Part shown: positions 24,701-37,432 of the stretch, piece by piece
How positions within the stretch are numbered: position 1 is the first letter of the stretch
Layout: every line of letters starts with the position of its first letter
NCBI RefSeq assembly: GCF_000516985.1
Contig: NW_006917091.1
Span: 4,671,022-4,735,021 of the forward strand
DNA length: 64,000 bases
From: Pestalotiopsis fici W106-1
Lineage: Eukaryota; Ascomycota; Sordariomycetes; Amphisphaeriales; Sporocadaceae
Reading direction: 5' to 3'
The notes under the pieces: model-generated
What the model saw: the letters and a program-made list of their open reading frames with translations, nothing else
Told to the model about the DNA's origin: nothing
Databases searched by the model: none
Translations under genes and position numbers: made by a program

Positions 24701-26995
24701 GGACACCCCCCCGTTGAAGCAAGCACAGCCAATACTGCACACTCAAAGGACAAAGCACCGAGCAGAGACCCTGGCGCCTCGGTATCTTCCAATGGATTAA
24801 TTCAACATGAATTAGCTGCATCCCTGCCTGCCTACATGAAGTATTTTACGCGTTGATGGGGTTCGATCGAGGTACTAGCCCAGGCAAAAAAAAAAAAAAA
24901 AGTTGAACCTTCAATGGTGGTGGGGCATCCCGCACCTTGCCGACGTTTTATGCCACTTGCCGTCCCATGACAACGGCTTGTGGTAGTACGTTACCTACAT
25001 ATCGTGGATTCCCAGGCAGTCAGAACTCAATTTAGATCTGCATGTCTTTCCTTTCCAATGCACCCCTCTTCCAGTCAAAAGAGACGTGCAATGAGCAGTT
25101 GTAGTAGCTATGGTATCAAGGTAGGTTGGTAAACTTCGAGCTAGGTATAGTTTGATTGATATACCTGCAAGCCGTTGCTAGCTCCAGCGGTATGCTGCAA
25201 GAGCCCATCGCGCATAGGTTCTGCATTGGAATCTGCAATTGCCTCAGTGCTGCCCTCGGAGGCACATTGCCTTTCCCAGGGTTCCGAGCGGGCACGCACT
25301 GCACCTCATGGGTGTTTGTAACAACGGAAGATTCGAAGACAGCCATCAATCATTGGCCTACATAGCACCTACTACTGACTGGCCTTTAGCTCTGCCAATG
25401 GCGATCCACAGGCCACTTCTGCAGACTACCTAGCACGCATCTACTACCTAGGATCATAATAGGACATGTGCTCCATACCCGACCAACCCTATCTTCCGCC
25501 CTCAGTACTCTCTCACTCTACCTACCTAGGTATCCTCCAATGTCTTGTGGCTTAGGAGACATTCTTTTCAAATATATATATACATTTTCTTTCTTTTTTC
25601 TTTCTTTCTTTTTTTTTTATATTATTTGCGGGTTTTCTTTTTTTTTTTTTTCTTCCTTGCAAGCGGCAGCTCGTGAATAACTACAGGGTATCCTTTTCTT
25701 ACAGAGATGTTTGACTGAGCCTAATTACCTGGTGTGGCTGTTGATCCAAAGCCAAATAAACCCTCGTCCAATTTCCATTGGCATTCGCACACTCACGCAA
25801 AAACCCAGGTACGGGTACATATATAGTATCATTGTCAAGCATTACTCTGCCTTCTAATCTGGGAACTGTCTGGGAATCTGTATGGCCACATGCAATCGGT
25901 CATAAGTGACCATCTCTGCTCCCAGCTGCTCATCTACATCGCCCTTGCCATTGGACTGTGATACGGCATTTTGATCCGTATGCATGCTTCCTTTGTCTGA
26001 GCATCACGGAAGGAGGCTTCTTCTTCATCACCATCTTCATCATCATCTTGCTCATTCTCAACTTTCTTCGGGACCTTGCGGGCAGCGGTAAAGAACTTGC
26101 CGGGGCTCGTGCTTTCTTTCCTCTCACAACTTTCGTATCCACTGTGTTCAGAGCAGAGGAGCTGCTATAAATTCTTGCAGTCACACATCCGCACACATCG
26201 CAGCTGCACATCCAGCTTACCGGTCTCATCCTACATACACATGTACTATGCGACTTCCCTCGAATATTCTCAACTACCCGCCCTCAGACAGCCTCTTGTA
26301 TCACACGCAGCAATCACAATCGGAAACAAGACTGAATTGTGCCGGGCATGTTCAAGAAGACACTGCCATCGTGCTCCTTCTCAACTTGCGCCGCCCACCA
26401 TCACCAACGAGATTACGAGCAATTACTGACAGGAGAGTGGCTTCCCAAACACAAACGACCTGGACCACTTCTTTCCTCATGAACTTCGAGTGCTTGCAAT
26501 AACATAAATAAAATCTCTGGGTGCGTCCCTCTCTTGTCCGCCTCTTCCCACTACACACCATTCTCTCAACACTTTCATTTCACTCTCACCGTCTCTACTA
26601 CTTTTTTTCTTCTTTCTTTGCGTTGTCTGCAACGGATCACTCTCTTACCCTGTCAACCAGATCTCTCATCTTGACACTCTCTGGAAAATCCCTGTACGAG
26701 CCTGCACATCAAGCAAAACACAAGCCTCAGCCTCATACCCCCATCATCGAAAAAAGAGAGTCCTTGAAAAGTCTCCAGACTTGCTTCTCATTTCTTTTCG
26801 TTCTGGGACATCCCTGGTTGACCGCCTGATCCACGCTCCTGCACAAGACGCTCCAGACGCACACGCACACACACAAGGTTCGTGCTTTTGTCGTAAGGGT
26901 ATAATACTCGATCGACATCCGACCACAGCAAGCAGAAATTTGCTCTTGTCTGTCAAACTGCCGCTCAACTGACCAGCTTGAATAGATCTTTCACA
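21741..26995. other. Largely gene-free interval
   Basis: No supportable gene over about 5.2 kb. It contains short pyrimidine-rich and CTACC-type repeats (for example 23196-23207 and 23586-23618), a poly-A at 24885-24901, and T-rich stretches at 25590-25650. One coding-like minus-strand patch (25854-26164) is listed separately. The last ~450 bases (26540-26995) are CT- and CA-rich and probably form the promoter and 5' leader of the dioxygenase gene. Confidence 0.5.
25854..26164 (-). pseudogene. Frame-broken coding-like stretch
   Basis: On the minus strand a 76-codon open frame (26164-25934) encodes a charged peptide with a Lys-rich part (FFTAARKVPKKVE) followed by an acidic run (EQDDDEDGDEEEA). 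An overlapping frame, shifted by one base (26003-25854), continues with a protein-like segment (GDVDEQLGAEMVTYD) ending at a TAG. A plausible acceptor (TTTATAG) precedes the first frame, and a GTAAGC donor lies about 60 nt upstream at 26220. No clean intron joins the two frames. This could be a decayed or mis-assembled small gene, an intron I cannot place, or chance from GAT/GAA repeats. No family is recognised. Confidence 0.25.
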
Positions 26996-28381
26996 ATGGA
27001 TCACACTGGCCCCACGCTTGCTCATTCTACTGCTGGAGACCTGAAGGTCCCTTCGCATCCATGTTGTCAACCTGGAGCCAAGGGTTCTCTCTCTAGTCTT
27101 CCAGCTGGATTTCCGCCCGTCTTGAACCATGCACTTGCCTGGACGGGTGGAGATCTCAAGCACCAACAGGACTTTGTCACCCAGCTGAGCGAGGATGATC
27201 TTCTCGAGCTTCGGTCTGCTCTCGTAGCATTCAAGGGTACTGTCTCTTCTGACCTCTTGGTTTTGTGGAGTTGTGCTAATATCAAACGCAGCTCTCGAGC
27301 TTGATGGTGATTCCATCAACAGCGAAAACTTCCCGCTGCCCACTCTTGGAGCTAAGCTCGTGGACGTCAGACAAGCAATTTACGATGGCCGAGGATTCAG
27401 CGTCATCCGCGGCATCAATCCCAGTGATTTCACCGTCGAGGACCTCACAATGATCTGGCTCGGAGTCCAGGCACATGTTGCTGATCAACGCGGATGCCAA
27501 GACCACAGGGGCAACATGCTTGGTAAGGGATGACGAAAGTTTGGGAACGTGCATCACTGACCACATGTCTAGTGCACATCGTTGCAGACAACAGCTCCAA
27601 GGACAAGATTGGCCACCACCGCCATTCAACCTCGTCAATTGTATGCAAGACTGCTTTCAACGATGCACTTTGGGAGGGAATGTACTGACTCTAAGCTGTA
27701 GACGTTCCACACCGAGGAAGCAGGTGACATTGCTTCATGGTTGACAAGAAGCACTGCAGCAAGTGGAGGTCGCTGCGTCATTGCTTCGGCCTATCACATC
27801 TACAACGTTCTCGCGGCCCATCGCCCCGATGTCATCCGTACTTTGGCCAAGTCGGATTGGCCCTTTGCATTGTGAGTCCGACCAATCACACAACTCATCT
27901 CATTGGCGAAGAGACAACTAATTAAGCATTGCATAGCCCGCATTTCCAGTGTCGCCCTGTCATCTTCCAGCAGGACTCTCGCCTCATCATGAACTTTGGT
28001 CGAACACCTCTTCTGGGCAATGCTACGCATCCGCGACCCGAGCATCTGCCTCAGACCAATGATCGCCAGAAGGAAGCACTGGATCTCATTGAGGCCATTG
28101 CAAAGGCTACTCAGCTTGAGATCAAGACACAGCCTGGTGATATGCACTTCATCAACAACCTGGCTGTTCTTCACCGCCGTGAGGGATTCACCAATGGTCA
28201 GGTCAAGCAGGAGAAGCGCCATCTCGTTCGCATGCGCCTTCGAAGCTCTGAGCTGGGATGGACCATTCCCCCTGAGCTCGAAAGAGACTGGCACGATGCC
28301 TTCGAGAAGGACCTGGCCAAGACCTGGCACCTCGAGCCCATGCCTGGCGATGCATTCCCGCTGCGAAAGTACACAAACTAG
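26996..28381 (+). CDS. TauD/TfdA-like 2-oxoglutarate, Fe(II)-dependent dioxygenase
   Basis: Five exons: 26996-27236, 27292-27522, 27573-27640, 27702-27871, 27937-28381; 384 residues, all phases consistent. The fold is that of the TauD/TfdA superfamily, which uses Fe(II) and 2-oxoglutarate to hydroxylate small molecules. Visible landmarks are the proximal metal motif H183-T-E185 inside FHTEEAGDIASW, the distal His316 in LAVLHRREGF, and a basic C-terminal segment (KRHLVRMRL, Arg331/Arg335) that normally binds the 2-oxoglutarate carboxylate. The second iron ligand is Glu rather than Asp, which the family tolerates. No signal peptide is seen, so it is probably cytosolic. Exon 3 is only 68 nt. The substrate cannot be told from sequence, and no biosynthetic neighbours are present, so a role in a secondary-metabolite cluster is not supported here. 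Confidence 0.85.
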
Positions 28382-29663
28382 CGTGAAGAAGAAATGAGGT
28401 GAAGAAAACAGAGTTTGGGCCCATGTATCATTTGCATTGGCGTTGGTGTGCGTTTGCAGACTTTTTTTTTTCTTTTCTAATTTTTTCTTCTTCCTCCTGA
28501 GCCCGTTGTAAGATGACGAAAGGGTTACTAGGGGTCAAAACGATAAAAACGGCGTCAGGGGCCAGGTGACTGCATAGCACGGGAGCTCAAAATTAGCTTT
28601 TATTCCTGTTTTTCCTGGGCGGCGAAAGTGTGCGCGCGCAGATTGTATGGTGTTATCCGTGGGTAGACGGTTCAGATTCAGCATGCATTATAATCAACAG
28701 TATACACTTACTCTGCACTTGCGTGAAAGATCCTGTGCCCAAGAGTGAGTGGCTGGTTTCCCCGAGCTAAGAGCAACACTAGCACAATAGCCAGTAGGTA
28801 AAACCTCATGAGACCTAAGTTTACTAAAGCGAGAAGAAAAGAGGATGGACAAAGTTGATCACCAATACCAAAGAAGCAGTATAAGCAGGAGAATACACGT
28901 GGCGAATCACAAGTCCAAAGAAGCCGCGGATGGCGCTCCTGGGAAAATCACGTCCTTCTCGAAGTACCTGCAATGTAACGTGCAGACAGAAGGCAGATGA
29001 CTGGGATGGGATATGAAGGAGGTGTAATGATTCCATCAGATAACGCAAGCGGCGCGTCTACACATTGTGATGCGCATGGTTCATTGGTTTCCTGCATTCA
29101 CGTACATGCACGTATACCTTTTTTCAATGTATACTCTCATTTCAAAAGTTTGGAGGGGAAAGACACGGCCTAACATTATACGCGAGTGTTTCTAAGGAGG
29201 AGCCAGAAAGTCATTTGCAATATTGCAGCAGAGATTTGTGCATGACTACTAGGGAATGAGGAGAGAGAAGAAAAGAAAAAAAAGAGGATTAAAAAAAGAG
29301 AAGGGTTTAAAAGAAAGAAAAAGTAGGGATGGAGGGAAGAAAGAAAGAAAGAACACTTTGGGCACGACTCATCGATGAGCTTTTTTCTTGATCCATCTGC
29401 AGCCGGTCAACGGGAGAGCATCCGGCAAACCGATTGCCGGGTTACAGCATCGCTGCTTGGTGTGTAGTACTTACTGGGACAAGAACCAATTGCCACTGGG
29501 TATTTATGAACCAAATTCTAATTGGTCTGAAGGGGGAGAGACAGAGAGAGTTTGTGGAGGAAAAAGAGCGACTACCAGGACATTCTCCGCCCGGCACGGA
29601 TACATGACTGGGAAATAGCCATGTGTGGAGAGGCACGAATTTGATATTGTTGACGCGGACATT

Positions 29664-29795
29664 GTTTTTTTTTTTNTTTTTTTTTNTTTTTTTTTNNNNN
29701 NNNNNNNNNNNNNNNNNNNNNNNNNNNNNNNNNNNNNNNNNNNNNNNNNNNNNNNNNNNNNNNNNNNNNNNNNNNNNNNNNNNNNNNNNNNNNNN
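29664..29795. repeat. Poly-T tract running into a 100-N gap
   Basis: About 30 T with single N calls at 29676 and 29686 run into exactly 100 N (29696-29795). The sequence resumes as unrelated DNA (GGTTAGATGCC). It is an assembly gap seeded in a homopolymer, and its true length is unknown. Confidence 0.95.
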
Positions 29796-32700
29796 GGTTA
29801 GATGCCCCCCTCTCCTTCCCTGAAATATTTCATTCTAGTACCTCCAATCGTCGCGCGCCTCCAATTAACACGAGATCAAGTTTTCTCTTCGACTGTTTTA
29901 TTCTGGCTGAAGAAGTGATGCGAACAACAAAAATCTTTATATCTAACCTTGGGTGGAATTGCGGAAGGGAAGAAGGGGAGAACGGGGCGGAGGAAAAAAT
30001 AACTTTGACGGATTTCAGATCAAACAGCATGCCATCGATCAATTTCTGCATGCATGAGCCCCTCCACTAGGAAAGGGACGAAAAAAAAAAAAAAAAAAAA
30101 AAAGAAAGCAATAGGAAGAGAGGGGGAGGGAATTTGTAAAGCCAGCGTAAGCGTTACAAAGTACCCTGTAAAGTAAAGGCACGCGACTAAGAAGCATGCC
30201 AATTGCATTCCGCAGTACAAAGCATATAGTTGTATCTTGTCTCATGATGTGTTGGAAAGAAAAAAAGATAAGTCAAAAAAGATAATACAACCAATTACAC
30301 ACATTGTGGTGTTTTGGGATGGGATGGGATGCGGATGTCTTTTCTACAGCTTTTTTGAAGTTACATTCTCTCAGCTAGCTAGCTAGCTAGCTTCACTATA
30401 CTGTTGTGCATGAGACTATTCTAAAATGAGTTCAACCCCTCCCTAATGTAGTGAGTGGGCCTATCGGTTATAGTCCAGCGGCACTCTCCAGTGACTCCCA
30501 GCCCCAGCTCAGCTCGCCTTGCCCCGTAGTTGGCTTGCTCTTCTTTGATTTACGGAGCATTTCTCGGCGCGTAGCATGCCGTAATTATCGATTCTTTTTT
30601 TCTCCGACATGTTGAAGAAACAGCTGCTTGCAGATAAGTTGTGACACCTCACAGACATGTGGCAGACGGTAAAGAAAGAGGACAGGGGTTCTTTTTTTTT
30701 TTTTTTTTTTTCCTTCTCCCCCACCACTCACGCAGAACACCCGGCATCATGGCATTTGACGACGGCTTTATTGCCCTTTTTTTTTTCCCCCCCATGATCC
30801 TGTTTACCATAATGGTGATACCTCGTATGTTGTATATACTTACGGCTGAGACGGTATCGGTGACCGACGGACAAACCTATCAACACCACATTGTGATTGG
30901 CCTTGAATTGTTGGTCCCCTTGCAAGTCTTTTGGGCCACTAGTGTCCATCTAGAGAGAGGTTTTTCTCATTCTCATCTCTTTTCTTTTCCCACACTGTTT
31001 TCCTTTTCATCCTCGTTTTTGCCCGTCGGTAATCACAGGCGGATATTTCTGTGCCGTTCGGTAGGGAGTTCCAGCACAGTGAGATAGCAAGGAGTGGGAG
31101 CAGGGGTAGAAAAAGAAGGTCGAACGTTACAAAGGTCCTGAGAAGGCAGGGCAGCGTTGCTCGACTTCTTTGGCCTTCTTGACATCGAGACCAGACTCCG
31201 TATTCGAAACGAAATAGTGAAATGAGACTGTGAGTAGCACACAGTGGGAGACTAGGGCCCATGCGGAAGTCCTAGAGTTGTCCATAGTCTGACTTTGATG
31301 TTGGACCATTCATCGTACTCGGGTTGCATACGAGCCCCTCCGCGGAAATATGGCTCAGAGACTTCTACATGAACATTCTCCTTGGTCTGGCCCATGGGCT
31401 TGTCCAACCCGTTGAATTTTCGAGCATAATGAGGCTCCCTTGTCTTGGCCTCTTCACCCAGTTGAATTCTATTTGTCGAAAGGCTCTTGACTTCTTGGCT
31501 TTGTCCAAATACCGCGTTGCCGTCCAGTATCAACCGATGATGAAAGAGTCAACCGCATCGACTCTGCATGATTAAGGGTCACTTTCGGTACGCGAATCGA
31601 TTGGCTTGATCTTGACGCCGCAGCCGTTCCCCCCTTCCTGGCCCCGACAGCATGTGTCCTCTGTCTTTGGCCTGCCCGTGCCGCGGCCCTTTTCCAGCAG
31701 TTGCCTGCATATAAACACACCATGCCCATGTATATGTACAAGGCCAGTGGGGCCAGCGTAGGAGAAATTGTATATTGCTGGTCTTGCTGGCTGAACTCTA
31801 ATTGTGGTGATGTAGTGACCCAAGATCTGCGTGGCCCGAAAGCTTCAAAGCAGCAAAGGAATAGGGGCCCACACACCGCCAGAAGTCTAAACCAGCCTTA
31901 CCGCTTCGCTATTCCGAGAGAACCTTGTCGGAATTCCTCATTCGTACGCGGCAGATATGGTATGGTTGAGGTGACGAAGAGTGACAGATGTAAGACGGAG
32001 GCACACCGCCACAAGCGGTGAAAATTGCAGTCTTTGCTTCATCAGCCGCGTGAAGAAAACGAGGGGGCGGAGTTCAAACACTGCAGGCCGCACGCGGGAT
32101 GGTCCTCGTGCTACAAACAAATAACTGCCGGTCCCTTTGCTCCCATAGCGAAAGAGAAACAAAATTCCTTTTTCCTCACATCCTTCCTACCTTTACGGGA
32201 AGGATTCCCGCTGTCGTTCTCCCTTTAACTGCCCAATCACCAAAGGAGAGCAGCAATAATGTTCCTTCAGCGTCGGCGTAATCAATGATGATTCAAGAGA
32301 TCCAAGGCCGTTATGTGGTTCATGACGTGGTACGAAATGGTGGGCGACTATCAGTCCTGCAGTGCGACCGGCACAGGCTGCATGCAGCAGAAGGTGAACG
32401 ATATATCGAAGCGAAGCGCATCTGGACTATGGTCTTCGAGACCAAGCAAACCTTTTCATCCCGCCACCCACACGAGACCATAGCTCACGATAGTTGAGGT
32501 TATGTACGGTACCCGCACGAGGAGGAGCCTTTCCCCTGGTACAATGCTACATCAACAGCGAGCGGCCGGTTTGCCTCTCCGACCGAGAGGTCAATCCAAA
32601 GCCATGGCCACGTGCCCTTGTGTGGAATATTCTTTTTGATACTACCGTTGAGCTACCCAATGCGTTGGGCAGCATCGATAGCGATCGGGACAATGGTGTG

Positions 32701-34171
32701 CACGAGAATTGTAGCTCATCGAAAAGCCCTCATCATCGCTACAGCGGGTTGGACAGTACATGGTCATGGGCGTGTATTTTGCCGCCACGGACACTTGTGG
32801 TTGACCTCCTTGAATACATGACGCCCGCCACGATGCCCGATCCAAACAGCAGCGTGTGATTTCCTCTTCGTTTGGGCAGGCATGAGATCAGCTGCAGATT
32901 TGAGGCCAAGGTCTTTCAGACTTTAATGTCTTCCCAGCCAATCGATAAGACATGTCACTGACGTACGATGCAGTACCTCTCAGTGCAATCGCATCAGTTG
33001 AGTATGCTAGGATACGTGGCATCGACCTGATGGGACTTTGATCCTCCATTGAACTTTGGCTCACCAAAATGTTGGAACATGTTCAGAAACCGAGTCTGTA
33101 TGGTCTATCCGTAGCCAAACATCAAGGCAATGATTTTCTTTTCACTTGCAGGCGTGCCCTTCCAGACGGTCCAGGCTGGAAAGCCGTAATTCTGCCAAGA
33201 TAATAGATGGAATTTCAGTTCTTGGCAACCTCCGGTCATAAGAATTGGAAAGGACAGCAGGTTTCATGCAAGCATTGCATGTTCCGATGCTCAAAAGTTG
33301 ATCGACGCGGAAACAGCCCTGACGCTTTGGGTGCGCATCCCGACAGCCTCGATTCGGGTGGTCGTCCCTGGTATCATGGCTCTTGCGCAGGATCTTGGGC
33401 GCTTCGGGCAACGTATGGCCTCCAAGAATGAGCAACTGACTGAAAAGAAATGCTTTAGGTGCCAAGAATAAGCTGCTTCACCACGAGCGACGGCTGTGGG
33501 GTTCTTTGAGTCAAATCCCTAGGTTTTGTGGGTATCGTCTAACAAGATAGGAAAACATGAGAAGATGCTGCACGGTTTTGACGGAATGGGCAGACATGCA
33601 AAACGCAGTCAAGGCTGTTGTTGGTAGACGGTGGTGCTTTGGGGACGAGTCATTGTCCAGTCGAAATCACGATGGTGGAACCTTGAAACAAGGGAGAGCT
33701 ACATCTCGGGGATTCTGGTGAGGTGGACTTCTGATATCTCCGATTCCCCTGCCCCAACGCCCTTCGGCTCCATCGCGGCGGCCTCGGTCTTGACGGAAAC
33801 AACGTTAGAGGTGGGTGCAGGACATGACGAAAGAAAGCCCTGCAGGCCAGACGCAGGATCAAAAGTCATGGCGACCGTTTCCCGACGCGCTCATCTTCTC
33901 CCTGGAGAATTGATCAACCGGGGAGGAGGGAGGGAGGGAGCAAGCAAGACATTGGATGACGGGACTGCATTGGATCCAGAAGAAGATGATCGAGAAGGGG
34001 AGGACTTTTGATCGGCTCAATCCCTGGCCATCAGCCGAAAAAAAAAAAAAAAAAAGAGAAGAGGTCAGTCTGGGCAGTTGTCTACTTTTTTGGGGGGATG
34101 TATCGCGATTGAGACCCGAGATAGGTTTAGATGGGTTGGTAGTTGAAGAGTGTCATGACATGTGTAGTTCT

Positions 34172-34200
34172 GTAGTAGTAGTAGTAGTAGTAGTAGTAGT
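34172..34200. repeat. (GTA)n microsatellite
   Basis: A perfect trinucleotide repeat of GTA/TAG units, about nine to ten copies, in intergenic DNA. It lies in the upstream half of the interval before the small secreted-protein gene and has no evident function. Confidence 0.9.
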
Positions 34201-35260
34201 TCTGGCGGCTGGGATCAATGGGGATAGTAGCAATGGGATGGCCCCTCGATTGAGGCTCAACATGGACATAAAACCGTTGACCCGCATTGGGGCCTGGAGC
34301 CTGGGGCCTGGGGCCTGGAGGGGGGCCAGGCAGGGACATCCGAGGGCCCGTGAAGGGTTGGAATTAAGCTTAGCGCTCTAGAGTGGAGCTACTATATCCA
34401 GGGCTGGGCAGGGGTCTGAGGCAACAAGCTCAACTCCGATACAAGAACCCGAGACACGAGGAGATGCCATGCGATGCGGCTCTCCCGTTAGCCGCCTGAC
34501 TGCCACTTCCTGGAAATCTCGCTCTCTTTCTCACCAGCGCAAATCTTCTCGTCCCAAAATCATGTCCTCGGCCGTGGGGATTCTTGTTCGGATCGATCCA
34601 GGAACCAGGGTCCTTCTCTCCCTTGGCAGAGTGCCAAAACCAGGTTGCATCAGATCGTATACTGAGCGATTGACCAGGGTAGCCATTGGACCGCCCCGAC
34701 CTTAATGATCGGCCAGTCAGGGACACTCTGACACAGCCTTCAGACGACAAGTTGCTCTTTTCCACCAACCAATCTCGTCTCCTAGAGTCTTGGCTGTTGC
34801 AACTGCCAGCAGGTCTGCTGAACTGACGATGCTGGCGCGCAACCTCAAGCTGAGTGGGTATTGTATGGTGCAAGTTTTAGGAGGTGACAGGAGTCTCCAG
34901 GGAACCGACTGTTACCGTCTGTCTGGTCTCCCGCTTGCTGCGCCCATTGCTATGACAGGGGGAGACTGTGCTATGGTTCCTGGATGTGGACTTGGTAATG
35001 GAGATTGAACCAGATTAACTTTCTATAAGATCTACGCACATCTTGTCGTTTTCTCATGCCTTTTTGATCTCCATCTGCACCTTCGTTCATCAATCCACGG
35101 TTCCGCTTCCCGCCTCTTTCAATATCGAAACAAACAGCTGTGCTGTCTTACATTCCCATTCGTTGCTGGTCATCCTTCGTTTTACAAACATATATACATT
35201 CTCTCTTTCAAACTATATTGTCTAAATCAATACAAAAACACACACACAACTTAAGCCAAA

Positions 35261-35842
35261 ATGTACTTCAGCAAGCTCGCCGTCATCCTCTCCGTGGCCA
35301 CCTCGGCCCTCGCTGCCACTACTGGCACCGAAGCCGCTCAGAAGCAGAAGCGTGCTCTGACCTTCCAGACGTACAACGACTTCCAAATCTCCAGCGGTAC
35401 CGCCGGAAACGCCCTTGCCGAGGCCCAGGCCGCCTTCCCAGTACGTCGTTCTTGTCTCTCTGCACGTAACGATGGAAAGCTAACCTATCAAACACAGGTC
35501 TCCTCCGACCTCGCCAGTGTCTCTGACTCTGACCTGGCCATCATCAAGGCGGCCCGCGAGACGGCCGAGGCCGCCGAGACGGACGCCTTCAACGACGCCG
35601 TGGACGCGGCCAGCGGCGACGCCGCCACGGCCCTGCAGAACGGCAAGATCAAGAACAAGGTCCTCAAGCTCTACCTCGAGACCACGGCCCTGCAGATTGA
35701 GCAGGCCCAGGGCGACGACAACCAGGACAAGATTGACGCTGAGCAAAAGAAGCTCGACACCAATGTCGCCCTCGACGAGAAGGCTGCCGGCGAGGACAGT
35801 ACTGCCGTCAGCTTCACTGACGATGTTCAGCCTGACAACTAA
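35261..35842 (+). CDS. Small secreted protein, cysteine-free
   Basis: Two exons, 35261-35440 and 35498-35842, give 174 residues. Residues 1-18 form a clear signal peptide (LAVILSVATSALA). A dibasic Lys30-Arg31 follows, suggesting Kex2 processing before ALTFQTYNDF. The mature part is Ala-rich, acidic and helical, with no cysteine: a 'KNKVLKLYLE' helix, then EQAQGDDNQDKIDAEQKK. I recognise this as a family of small secreted proteins conserved in Sordariomycetes, with no established biochemical role. The 57-nt intron (GTACGT...CACAG, phase 0) is a multiple of three and contains no stop, so retaining it would give an open 193-residue form. The gene sits alone between gene-free stretches. The long TC/CA-rich 5' leader (about 35040-35260) fits a well-expressed gene. 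Confidence 0.85.
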   Translation: MYFSKLAVILSVATSALAATTGTEAAQKQKRALTFQTYNDFQISSGTAGNALAEAQAAFPVRRSCLSARNDGKLTYQTQVSSDLASVSDSDLAIIKAARETAEAAETDAFNDAVDAASGDAATALQNGKIKNKVLKLYLETTALQIEQAQGDDNQDKIDAEQKKLDTNVALDEKAAGEDSTAVSFTDDVQPDN

Positions 35843-37432
35843 AAGAACATCTCCTTCTTGAAGGGATGAAAGGTGGAGGGGAGCGGGGAACCAAGGAAAT
35901 AGTCGGGTTGTGGTCACAGAACCAGGGAACCCCCAAGGACGGCAATCATGGTCATGAGAGCTACTTGTGGAGAGTTAAAAGATGACTCAATTAGCTGGGA
36001 TGTAGGGCTTACGAAAACCTTCTGCCCTTGAACAGGACGCCCACGGTGGCGGTGCCTATTATATCTCAAACATTTAATACCCATTACTAACCAAACCTTT
36101 CAAATGATTTCTCGCATTTCAAATGATGATGTTTTTAATCTTGATTACCCACGGGGCTGATATTAAACTGTAATAAGTGGTCATGTACTGCAATTATTTG
36201 ATACGAACCTGTCTCCCACTAGAGCCTAATTCCATGATTAAGGGCACTTCCTACTCACCTATAGGAGTGACGACAAACATGTGCGTAGATTCAAGTGGAT
36301 CAACTACAAATTGATACGGACCATGTCGGACATAGTCCTGACGATGGAGAATATACACACATAATCTTATACTACCAAAGCATCCAAGTCGACATGGCGT
36401 TCTCCATAATACCATCACTCGCATGGATCCATCCTATTTCGTAAAAGTGCCTATTTTATCAAAAAAAAAAAAAAAAAAAAAGGAATCTTGCTCCACCTTG
36501 AATGACAGCTTTGGAACCAACTTGAACGCTGCTCAATCGATCGACACTCATTTGCGGGTGAGATCGACCACCACTAGATATGCCTGTAACGCAGCGACTA
36601 TGGCTGAAGCCTCGGGATCCATTCCACCATGTAGTATGGTGGCAATACCGGAGTAGACGGCTGAGACAGTGAAGAAATAACGATCTGATACTTGTAGATG
36701 AGTCCATTTGCAAATCTAATACCCAAGCAGAACTCACACTGCTGTTCGCGTTGAAAACAGCGGCGGGCAATGAGACACAATATCAGCCCCCCCCAGTAAG
36801 TAATTGATGGTTTGCCATTGCTAAGGAAATGTCTCAGGCCCATATCAAGCGGTCTGCAGAAAACAAGGCTGAGTTGACGTGAAGCAAAGTAGTGACTCTC
36901 AACAACCGGGTGATCGCGGTGAAGGAAAGAGGAATCACTGGTATGCTAGAACAAGGTGGTAGTTTCTAGAAGGTCAATATCCGGCAATCAGGTTGAGACC
37001 CGGTCATTGTGGCTCATTGGGCGTTTGTGAATGTCTCGGTTAAGAAGTGAGACCACCAGGGATTTATCCACGGGAACAAACAAACAGATGGAGACAACTC
37101 GATCCTCCCCTTTCCCACAGAGCAGACATGAATGTTGAAGTCGGTGAAGTCCTCAATCTAGATCAAAAGCATGATTGATTCCGGCAATTCCAGAGGTGTT
37201 AAACCTGCATATGTCAAAAGGTCAGTGCTTGGTCTGGAAAGCTGTACTCTGGCGGGTCTCACCGTAGAAGAAATGCAGTCATGATGTTTACATCGAAAGG
37301 GCCACGGACTCAACGAGCGGCCTGGCCTTATTCAGCCTTCACAAACGTCGCTACAAATTCCTGTGATTAGAAGAGCCAACAAATCTGCACATTTTTTGAC
37401 CATTTGTGGCTTGACAGTACTGGCGTTCCATC
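35843..37432. other. Intergenic, no gene seen
   Basis: Contains the 3' flank of the secreted-protein gene, an AT-rich stretch at 36055-36180 and a poly-A at 36461-36481. Frames on the minus strand at 36459-36843 are short and without family resemblance. Confidence 0.5.

Larger units (their letters stand above)
28382..35260. other. Long gene-free interval
   Basis: About 6.9 kb with no supportable gene. It contains the 100-N gap in a poly-T tract (29664-29795), a poly-A/poly-T pair (30080-30103 and 30690-30711), a GGGAT repeat near 30319-30334, an AGCT repeat at 30373-30392, a purine-rich block at 29260-29350, a poly-A at 34039-34055 and a GTA repeat at about 34172-34200. A minus-strand frame at 31252-31533 has fairly good codon usage but begins at TTG after a stop and has no continuation. 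Confidence 0.5.

Noticed and set aside
31252..31533. 93-codon minus-strand frame with good codons
   Set aside because: Begins at TTG just after a stop, and no phase-compatible exon was found on either side.
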